Shown piece by piece: positions 12,997 through 20,391 of a stretch of 64,000 nucleotides of DNA (the first letter of the stretch is position 1; each line of letters starts with the position of its first letter). Source of the stretch: Euzebya tangerina (GTDB taxonomy: Bacteria > Actinomycetota > Nitriliruptoria > Euzebyales > Euzebyaceae); assembly GCF_003074135.1 (NCBI RefSeq), contig NZ_PPDK01000003.1, positions 186,001 through 250,000 of the forward strand, written 5' to 3'. The notes under the pieces were generated by a model. That model was not told the DNA's origin, ran no database searches, and worked only from the letters and a program-made list of their open reading frames with translations. The translations under genes were made by a program, and so were the position numbers.

Positions 12997-14641
12997 ATGA
13001 CCGCGCTCTCCTACGTCTCCGGGCTCTCGGACGTCCCACTGTTGTTCCGGACCATCGGGGCGGAGTTGGACGCGGCGGCTGCCGACTCGCCGGACAACCT
13101 GGCGGTGGTCAGCCGCCACCAGGGCATCCGCTGGACCTACGCCGAACTGCACGCCCACGCCGAGCAGGCCGCCCGTGCACTGCTGGACCTGGGTGTGGCG
13201 AAGGGCGACCGGGTCGGGATGTGGAGCCCCAACCACATCGAGTGGGTGGTCGTGCAGTACGCCACGGCCAAGGTCGGAGCGGTGCTCGTGAACGTGAACC
13301 CGGCCTACCGCACCCACGAACTGGCCTACGCCATGGGCCAGTCGGGCGTGTCGGTGCTCATCGCCGCCCGCGCCTTCCGGGAGACCGACTACGTCAGCAT
13401 GATCGCCGACGTCCGCGGTGACCTTCCGGACCTGGGCCACGTGGTGCTCCTGGGAGATGACGACACACCGGGTTGGGCTGAGGGGTGGTCCACCTTCACG
13501 GCCCGCGGAGACGCGGTCGACACCGCCGCCCTCCGGGAGCGGGAGGCGACGCTCGACCCTGACGACGCCATCAACATCCAGTACACCTCCGGCACCACCG
13601 GTGCCCCCAAGGGCGCCACGCTGTCCCACCACAACATCCTGAACAACGGCTACTTCGTCGCCGAGCGGATGGCGATCACCGCAGAGGACGTGCTCTGCCT
13701 GAACGTGCCGTTCTACCACTGCTTCGGCATGGTCATGGGCAACCTGGGGTTCCTGACGCACCGGGCCGCCGTGGTGCTGCCGGACCAGACCTTCGACCCC
13801 GGCGCCGCGCTGGCCGCCATAGAGGCGGAGGGCTGCACGACCTTCTACGGCGTCCCCACGATGTTCATCGCCGTACTCGAACACGAGGACCTGGGAAAAA
13901 CTGACATTTCCACGCTGCGGACCGGATGTATGGCCGGATCGCCCTGCCCGGTCGAGGTCATGAAGGCCACGATGAACGTCCTGGGGATGGAGGAGGTGAC
14001 GATCGCCTACGGCATGACCGAGACCTCCCCGGTGTCCTTCCAGTCGGGCACCGACGACGACATCGAGTCCCGCGTCTCGACGGTCGGCCGGATCATGCCC
14101 TTCGTCGAGGTCAAGATCATCGACCCGCACAGCAGCCAGGTGGTGCCGCGCGGTGAGGTGGGCGAGCTCTGCACCCGCGGGTACTCGGTCATGCTCGGCT
14201 ACTGGAACAACGACGAGGCCACCGCCGAGGCCATCGACGCCGCCCGCTACATGCACACCGGCGACCTGGCCGTCATGCGCGACGACGGGTACGTCAACAT
14301 CACCGGACGGATCAAGGACATGATCATCCGCGGCGGCGAGAACGTGTACCCGCGGGAGGTCGAGGAGTTCCTCTACACCCATCCCGACATCTCCGACGTC
14401 CAGGTGTTCGGCGTGCCCGACGACAAGTACGGCGAGGCCATCGCCGCCTGGGTGGTCCGCAAGGAGGGAACCGACCTCGACTACGACGGGCTGTACGACT
14501 TCTGCAAGGGCTCGATCGCGACGTTCAAGATCCCCGTCCACGTCAGCTTCGTGGACGAGTTCCCCATGACCGTCACCGGCAAGATCCAGAAGTTCAAGAT
14601 GCGGGACGTCATGATCGAAGAGCTGGGCCTCGAGGAGCAGG

Positions 14642-14652
<11 letters not shown>
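12997..14652 (+). CDS. AMP-forming acyl-CoA synthetase (fatty-acid-CoA ligase family)
   Basis: 551 residues, normal for the ANL superfamily. Activates a carboxylic acid, probably a fatty acid, to the acyl-adenylate and then the CoA thioester. Visible motifs are the P-loop [13 protein letters not shown] near residue 195, YGMTETSP near 338, the hinge region [16 protein letters not shown] near 436, and the C-terminal catalytic Lys in GKIQKF near 528. ATG 12997 is chosen because GAAGGA sits six bases upstream; the long open frame before it is an overlap with the antisense of the giant gene. Its last 11 bases overlap the convergent NmrA-like gene. Chain-length preference cannot be read from sequence. 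The acyl-CoA dehydrogenase at 46497-47633 would fit the same fatty-acid metabolism but is not linked. Confidence 0.9.
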
Positions 14653-15340
<688 letters not shown>

Positions 15341-15348
15341 GGGCTAAC

Positions 15349-15385
15349 CTTACGATTGTAAGCCTAGACATACAAGTGTAAGTCT
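15349..15385. promoter_or_regulatory. TetR operators and promoter of the NmrA-like gene
   Basis: Two related palindromes in the 60-bp divergent gap. The first (15349-15362) is cttac-gatt-gtaag. The second (15366-15385) is a 20-bp near-palindrome with one mismatch. Both share the half-site TAC(A/G)A..TGTAAG. The minus-strand -10 TACAAT (15360-15355) lies within the first site and the -35 TTACAC (15382-15377) within the second, so binding would block transcription. Confidence 0.7.
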
Positions 15386-15400
15386 GAGATCGTCGAGCCG

Positions 15401-16036
15401 ATGCCCGACCAGCCCCTGACCAAGGACCGTGTGATGGACGCCGCGGTGACCGTCGCCGACCGTGGCGGGGTGGCCGCCGTCACGATGCGGCGTGTCGCCG
15501 AGGAGCTGGGCGTCGAGGCGATGTCGCTGTACCACCACGTCGCGAAGAAGGACGAGATCCTGGACGGGCTGGTGGATCGGGTATTCGTGCAGATCCCACT
15601 GCCCGACCGCGGCGAGGACTGGCGCTCGGCCTGCCGTCGTCGCGCCCACGCCGCCCGCGTGGTCCTGGCGGAGCACCCCTGGGCGCTGGGTCTGATGGAG
15701 TCTCGGCCCGACCCCGGACCTGCCACCCTGGCCCACCACGAGGCCGTCTTGGCCGTGCTGCGGGCCGGTGGCTTCACGCTGCGCCAGGCGGTGCATGCCT
15801 TCTCGCTCATGGACAGCTACATCTACGGCTTCGCGCTGCAGGAGGCGAACCTGCCGTTCGGAGACTCGGCGGAGATGGCCGAGGTGGCCGAGGGGCTCGG
15901 TGACCTCTCCGCCGCCTACCCCAACCTCGCGGCCACGGTCACCGAGCTGGTGCTGGGTGAGGGCTACGACTTCGCCGAGGAGTTCGACGTCGGCCTGGAG
16001 GTCCTGCTCGACGGCCTGGACCGCCTTCGTCGCTAA
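15401..16036 (+). CDS. TetR-family transcriptional repressor
   Basis: 211 residues with an N-terminal TetR helix-turn-helix (VTMRRVAEELGVEAMSLYHHVAKKDEIL at ~28-55) and a longer C-terminal ligand domain of the TetR_C_1 type. Divergent from the NmrA-like gene with two matched palindromes between them, so autoregulation plus repression of that neighbour is likely. The inducer is unknown. ATG 15401 fits the usual N-terminal length of the family. No strong Shine-Dalgarno sequence is visible. Confidence 0.9.
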   Translation: MPDQPLTKDRVMDAAVTVADRGGVAAVTMRRVAEELGVEAMSLYHHVAKKDEILDGLVDRVFVQIPLPDRGEDWRSACRRRAHAARVVLAEHPWALGLMESRPDPGPATLAHHEAVLAVLRAGGFTLRQAVHAFSLMDSYIYGFALQEANLPFGDSAEMAEVAEGLGDLSAAYPNLAATVTELVLGEGYDFAEEFDVGLEVLLDGLDRLRR

Positions 16037-16058
16037 GCCGTCTGACCCCTGACCGGGC

Positions 16059-16118
16059 GGGGAACCTCACCTCACCGCGGGGAACCTCACCTCGCGGCGG
16101 GGAACCTCACCTCGCGGC
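16059..16118. repeat. Three tandem 20-bp direct repeats
   Basis: Three head-to-tail copies of a 20-bp unit (16059-16078, 16079-16098, 16099-16118), each beginning GGGGAACCTCACCTC. Copies two and three are identical and copy one differs at its end. They lie between the convergent TetR and NarL-type genes. Function unknown; they may serve as a termination or spacer region. Confidence 0.9.
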
Positions 16119-16125
16119 AGAACCG

Positions 16126-16719
16126 TCAGAGCAAGCCGTGGTCGCTCGCCCGCATGATCGCCTCGACCCGGTTCCGCGCACCGAGCTTGTGCATGGCCGA
16201 CTGCAGGTAGCTCTTCACCGTCGAGCGGGCGAGGCCCAGGGCAGCCCCGATCTCCGGGTTGGTCTCCCCCATCGCCGCCCGGCGGAGGACGTCGTACTCG
16301 CGCGGGGTGAGGCCGACGTCGTTCCCATCCTCCGAGATCCGCTCGTCTACCACCTGCTTGCCGGCCGCCACCTCGCGGAGAGCGGTGACCAGCGCCTGTC
16401 GGTCGACGTCCTTCAGCAGACAGCCGTCGGCTCCAGCCGTCATCGCCGCCTCGATCGCCGCGTGTTCGGCGTGGGCGGTGAAGATGAGGACCTTCGCCTC
16501 AGGACGTCGGGCCTTGATCGCCCGGGTGGTCTCCGGCGCCAACATGTCCGGCAGGCAGAGGTCGAGCAGCACGACATCCGGCTTGGTGGAGGTCACGAGC
16601 GGCAAGGACTCCGAGGCGTCCTCGGCGTACCCGACGATGGTGATGCCGGGTTCGCCACGCAGCAGCAGGGCGGTGCCCTCGCGCACGACCTGGTGGTCGT
16701 CGACCAGCAGCACGCGCAT
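16126..16719 (-). CDS. NarL/LuxR-type response regulator
   Basis: 197 residues. The N-terminal receiver (VLLVDDHQVVREG; phosphoacceptor Asp in VVLLDLCLPD near residue 51; conserved Lys in GCLLKD) is followed by a LuxR helix-turn-helix (LTPREYDVLRRAAMG, then SYLQSAMHKL). It is the cognate partner of the sensor kinase directly upstream. The start ATG 16719 has GGAGG six bases before it and gives the standard NarL length; an in-frame ATG at 16773 also has a GGAG and would add 18 residues. The stimulus and targets are unknown. Confidence 0.9.
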   Translation of the reverse strand: MRVLLVDDHQVVREGTALLLRGEPGITIVGYAEDASESLPLVTSTKPDVVLLDLCLPDMLAPETTRAIKARRPEAKVLIFTAHAEHAAIEAAMTAGADGCLLKDVDRQALVTALREVAAGKQVVDERISEDGNDVGLTPREYDVLRRAAMGETNPEIGAALGLARSTVKSYLQSAMHKLGARNRVEAIMRASDHGLL

Positions 16720-16792
16720 CGCTCCCTCCGACACCATTCGAGCGGGGGGTGGGATGCGGGTGGCGGTGGTCATACGTGCGCTCCGTTCGGGG

Positions 16793-18013
16793 TCATGACG
16801 TCGGCGTCCAGATCCGGACGGTGACGCCGCCCTCATCGTTCTCGAGCATGGAGAGGTCCCCGCCGACTCGGCCCAGCCGCACAGCGGCTTGCTCGAGGCC
16901 GAGCCCGGTGGGGTCTGCCCCGGCGTCGTCGTGGCCGGCATCGGAGTTGCGACCGGGACCCTCGCTCGGGCCGTCACGGGAGCCGTCGTGGGGGACCTGG
17001 CCAAACCCCCGACCATCGTCTGCGACGGCCACGGCGATCCCCCCTCGTGAGCGGGTCACGGTGACCACCACCGACCTGGCGCCGGCGTGCTTCTCGGCGT
17101 TGTGCAAGGCCTCGCGCACAGCTCTGGTGACGGCGTTGATCGTGGTGTCGGGCACCTCGGGCAGCTCGGAGAGCACGATCAGTCGGGCGTCCAGTGTGGG
17201 AGCCCGATCCCGTAGGGCCGCCACCTCCGCCGACAGTCCGGTGCCAAGCGCGACCGTCCTCGGCGTCCGGTTGAGGGCTCGCAGGGACCGACGCAGGGCC
17301 ACTCGGGCCGAGGACGCTCGTTCGGCCAATGCCTGGGCGCGGCTTGAGACTTCGGGAAGGCCCTCGAGCTCAGCCGCCAGTTCGGTGGCGCTCGCCCCGA
17401 TGGTGAAGAGCATCGCGCCGACGGAGTCGTGCAACTCGCTGGCGAGGCGGCTGCGTTCGTTCGCGACGGCCTGCTCGACGACGCCGCGGGTGCGGGCCGC
17501 CGCGTCGAGCAGCAGTCCGGTGTGCTCCGCGATCTCGGTGATGGCGTCGCACATGACATCGCTGATGGGGCCGGCAGCGCGCTCGGCGCCGTAGAGCACG
17601 CCGTGCATGGTTCCGGCGTGCTCGATCGGGACGGCCACGATGGCCCGGAGCCCCTCCGCCTCGACGGCCGCATCGTGCTCGTGGGTGATGGTCTTGGCCG
17701 GCAGGTAATCGTCGACGATGTGGAGGCGGCCGTCGGAGAGCACACGCCCGCCCAGTCCGGTGCCGGCGGGTATCTCCAGGCAGAGGAGCTCGTCGGTCCG
17801 ATTGCCACTGGCCTGGCGCAGGTGCAGGGTCGAGTTGTCGGGAGTTGTGGTCCCGAGGAAGGACACCTGGACGCCCGTTCGTTGTCGCACCGCGTTGGCC
17901 GCGGCGTCGAGGGCCGAGTCGACGTCGAGCATCGAGGCGACGGCGGCCAACTCGTCGGCCATCCCGTCGACGTCCTCCAACGCGCGGAGGGTGACCGTGG
18001 CTGGGACGTGCAC
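16793..18013 (-). CDS. GAF-domain sensor histidine kinase (HisKA_3/NarX type)
   Basis: 406 residues, soluble, with no membrane segment. A GAF sensor domain (~20-165) precedes the HisKA_3 box with the phospho-acceptor His in SELHDSVGAM near residue 192, then the ATPase N-box EALHNAEKHAG, G1 box DDGRGFG and G2 GLGLEQAAVRLG. An unusual Gly/Asp-rich stretch of ~30 residues separates the two G boxes. GTG 18013 is chosen because GGAGGAG lies eight bases upstream; the frame remains open further upstream through repetitive sequence. It phosphorylates the adjacent NarL-type regulator (inference from pairing). The GAF ligand is unknown. Confidence 0.9.
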   Translation of the reverse strand: MHVPATVTLRALEDVDGMADELAAVASMLDVDSALDAAANAVRQRTGVQVSFLGTTTPDNSTLHLRQASGNRTDELLCLEIPAGTGLGGRVLSDGRLHIVDDYLPAKTITHEHDAAVEAEGLRAIVAVPIEHAGTMHGVLYGAERAAGPISDVMCDAITEIAEHTGLLLDAAARTRGVVEQAVANERSRLASELHDSVGAMLFTIGASATELAAELEGLPEVSSRAQALAERASSARVALRRSLRALNRTPRTVALGTGLSAEVAALRDRAPTLDARLIVLSELPEVPDTTINAVTRAVREALHNAEKHAGARSVVVTVTRSRGGIAVAVADDGRGFGQVPHDGSRDGPSEGPGRNSDAGHDDAGADPTGLGLEQAAVRLGRVGGDLSMLENDEGGVTVRIWTPTS

Positions 18014-18042
18014 CCGGGGGCTCCTCCATGGGTCGGCTCGGT

Positions 18043-18092
18043 GTGGGCTGGCTCTGCCTGGCTGGCGGTGGGCTGGCTCTACCTGGCTGGCT
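18043..18092. repeat. 25-bp tandem duplication
   Basis: Two adjacent 25-bp copies (18043-18067 and 18068-18092), each of the form gtgggctggctct-cctggctggc with only two differences. They lie upstream of the sensor kinase. No coding role is supported. Confidence 0.85.
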
Positions 18093-18179
18093 GTGTGGAC
18101 TCGCTCGACCAAGAGCATGGCCGGGCGGGCGGGGTTCGCGCAAGGGGTGCGGGGCGGTTCGGCGCGCGGCTCCGTGGTC

Positions 18180-18221
18180 GGTGGGTGGACTTCCCCCCGC
18201 CCAGGACGATCAAGTCCACCC
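18180..18221. repeat. Intergenic hairpin repeat, copy A
   Basis: A 42-bp element opening GGTGGGTGG and closing TCCACCC. It forms a perfect 10-bp stem GGGTGGACTT (18183-18192) with AAGTCCACCC (18212-18221). A closely similar sequence lies at 30777-30817 in the same orientation. It sits 42 bp past the mftD stop and could act as a terminator, but the second copy suggests a dispersed intergenic element. Confidence 0.7.
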
Positions 18222-18262
18222 GCATGCCCGACCACCGAAGGGGCCCGGCCGACGCAGCCGGA

Positions 18263-19438
18263 TCAGGAGGCACCGAGTTCCCGGGTGAACCCCTCGGGGA
18301 CCAGGACGTCGGCGGGGGTCAGCTCGTCGACGTGCGCCTTGCCAAGGGCTCGCATCGCCGAGTCGATCCCACCCGCGAGCACATCGAGGACGTTCTCCAC
18401 GCCAGCCTGGCCGTTCGCCGCCAGCCCCCAGAGGTACGCGCGACCGATCAGGACCGCGTCAGCTCCGAGCGCCAGGGCCTTGATGACGTCACTGCCGCGC
18501 CGGATCCCGCCGTCGAGCAGGACCTCGATCTCCGACCCGACTGCCGCCGTGATGGCGGGCAGCGCCCGGATTGACGCGGGTGTCCCGTCGATGTTGTTGC
18601 CCCCGTGGTTCGAGACCGAGATGGCGCTGAACCCGGCCTCCACCGCTCGTTTGGCATCATCCACCCGGATGATCCCCTTCAACACGAACGGACCCTCCCA
18701 CTGCTCGCGCAGCCAGGCCAGGTCCTCCCACGTCGGCGGCGGTGTCTGCATCCACTGCCCGTATGCGCCGAAGAACACGGGGGCGTCGTGACCGCGCGGC
18801 ACCATGTTCGGCACCTCCAACTGCGGCAACGCACCCGACCGTGCGTACCGGGCCAGGTACGTCGGCTTGAGGGCAACCTGTGGGGCCAGGCCGATCATGG
18901 TCTTCAGATCGAGCTCGGAGGGGATCTCGGGGCTCCCCCAGTCCCGACCATGGGAGAACGACCAGTCGAGGGTGAGGATCAGGCCGACGACGCCCGCTGC
19001 TCGAGCCCGTTGGATCCGGGCGAGGATCTCCTCACGGGTACCACACCAGTAGAGCTGGAAGAGGGTGCGCGGATTGGCCTCGACGACGTCCTCGACGGGC
19101 TTGGAGCCGAAGCTGGAGAGGCTCATGAGGGTGCCTCTGGCGGCGGCCGCCCGGGCGACGGCAACCTCGCCGTCGGGGTGGACGGCCTGGACACCCGTCG
19201 GGGAGATGATGACGGGGAGCGCGATCTCCTGACCCAGCACGGTCACACCGGTCTGCCGGCTGGTCTGGGCCGACGCCACCAGCGGTGCGAAGCCGAGCTC
19301 ACGGAAGGCCCGGGTGTTGTCATCGAGGGTCTCGCCGGCCTCCGAACCCGCGATCAGCGCACGGTAGACCGAGGACGGCAGGATTCGCCGAGCCCGCTTC
19401 CGGGCCACAGCAACGCTCTCGAACCACTCACCAGCCAT
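18263..19438 (-). CDS. mftD: MftD-type FMN-dependent dehydrogenase of the mycofactocin system
   Basis: 391 residues of the FMN-dependent alpha-hydroxy-acid oxidase fold. MftD oxidises the AHDP intermediate to pre-mycofactocin during maturation of the peptide-derived redox cofactor (family knowledge). Diagnostic stretches are the N-terminal EWFESVA with RILPSSVYRALIAGSE, ISPTGVQAVHPDGE, DWSFSHGRDWGSP, FFGAYGQWMQTP, the active-site SNHGGNN near 275 and LLDGGIRRGSDV, all as in mycobacterial MftD. ATG 19438 has GGAG nine bases upstream; an in-frame TTG at 19447 is less likely. The partner SDR is divergent. The other mft genes (mftA, B, C, E, F) are not in the window, so this pair is separated from, or at the edge of, the main cluster. 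Confidence 0.85.
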   Translation of the reverse strand: MAGEWFESVAVARKRARRILPSSVYRALIAGSEAGETLDDNTRAFRELGFAPLVASAQTSRQTGVTVLGQEIALPVIISPTGVQAVHPDGEVAVARAAAARGTLMSLSSFGSKPVEDVVEANPRTLFQLYWCGTREEILARIQRARAAGVVGLILTLDWSFSHGRDWGSPEIPSELDLKTMIGLAPQVALKPTYLARYARSGALPQLEVPNMVPRGHDAPVFFGAYGQWMQTPPPTWEDLAWLREQWEGPFVLKGIIRVDDAKRAVEAGFSAISVSNHGGNNIDGTPASIRALPAITAAVGSEIEVLLDGGIRRGSDVIKALALGADAVLIGRAYLWGLAANGQAGVENVLDVLAGGIDSAMRALGKAHVDELTPADVLVPEGFTRELGAS

Positions 19439-19499
19439 CAGGGGCAACTCCAGTCTCGATCGGGGACGCCACGGTGGCGATCAGACCGAACCTTCCCGC

Positions 19500-19516
19500 A
19501 TCCGGGGCTCCCGGAT
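19500..19516. promoter_or_regulatory. Palindrome between mftD and its SDR partner
   Basis: Perfect inverted repeat ATCCGGG-gct-CCCGGAT centred in the 118-bp divergent gap. It is a candidate operator for shared control of mftD and the SDR. The binding protein is not in the immediate neighbourhood. Confidence 0.5.
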
Positions 19517-19556
19517 CACCACCGTCTGGGGGGCGTTGGCCGATGAGGTGTCAATC

Positions 19557-20351
19557 GTGAGCCGCGTGGCGCTGATCACCGGCGCGGCACGAGGCATCGG
19601 GGCAGCGACCTGCCGTGAGCTGGTCACGCAGGGCTGGTCGGTGGTCGCCACCGATCGCGGGGGCGACGATCCGCGGCTCCCGTACCCACTGGCCACGGCG
19701 AGCGATCTGGAGGCGACGGTCGCCTCGTGCAACGCCATCCGCGCCGGGTCCTGCGTGGCGATCGTGGCTGACGCCACGAGTCGGGAGGCGGTCGACGCCG
19801 CGGTGAGGACGTCGGTGCAGACCTTCGGCGGGCTCGACGCCGTGGTCGCGGGGGCCGGCGTGATCGCCGGCGGTGTTCCCCTGTGGGAGATGGCCGACGA
19901 CCAGCTCGAGGCGGTGCTGGACGTCAACCTGCGTGGGGTCATCACCGTGGCTCGCGCCGCGATACCTGCGCTGCTCGAGCGCCCGGCTCCCCGGGACGGG
20001 AGGTTCGTGGCGTTGGCATCGAGCGCGGCCGCGCGCGGTCTGGATCAGCTGGCCGCCTACTGCGCCGCCAAGGCCGGCGTGGTCGGACTGGTCCGCTCGC
20101 TGGCGCACGAGCTCTCCGGGACCGGCGTCACCGCCACCGCGGTCAGCCCCGGCTCGACCGACACCGACATCTTGGCGCAGAGCGCTGCGCTGTACGGGCT
20201 GACGTCGGTCGAGGAGTTCGCCGTGCACCAGCCCGTCGGCCGTCTGCTCACCGCAGAGGAGATCGCTCGTGTCGTCGCCGTGGTGGCCGGCCCCGACGGT
20301 GCGGTGTTCAACGGGGCGAACCTGGCGGCGGACGGCGGCATGACCGCCTGA
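19557..20351 (+). CDS. Mycofactocin-coupled SDR oxidoreductase
   Basis: 264 residues of a classical short-chain dehydrogenase: TGAARGIG nucleotide loop, NLRG, Ser in ALASSAA and the catalytic YCAAK. The N-terminal half, with its reduced DPRLPYPLATASDL segment, and the C-terminal region VSPGSTDTDILAQ resemble the SDR subfamily encoded next to mycofactocin genes, whose members hold a non-exchangeable nicotinamide and use mycofactocin as electron acceptor (family knowledge). GTG 19557 is chosen because GAGG sits eight bases upstream and the product then begins MSRVALITG. Its physiological alcohol substrate is unknown. Confidence 0.8.
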   Translation: MSRVALITGAARGIGAATCRELVTQGWSVVATDRGGDDPRLPYPLATASDLEATVASCNAIRAGSCVAIVADATSREAVDAAVRTSVQTFGGLDAVVAGAGVIAGGVPLWEMADDQLEAVLDVNLRGVITVARAAIPALLERPAPRDGRFVALASSAAARGLDQLAAYCAAKAGVVGLVRSLAHELSGTGVTATAVSPGSTDTDILAQSAALYGLTSVEEFAVHQPVGRLLTAEEIARVVAVVAGPDGAVFNGANLAADGGMTA

Positions 20352-20391
20352 GCGCCTGACCTCCCTCCGGCGGGCCTGCGATGATGCTTGC

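Noticed and set aside
18028-18288. 86-residue plus-strand ORF, Gly/Leu/Trp-rich
   Set aside because: Generated by the 25-bp tandem duplication and overlapping the end of mftD; no ribosome-binding site and no domain.
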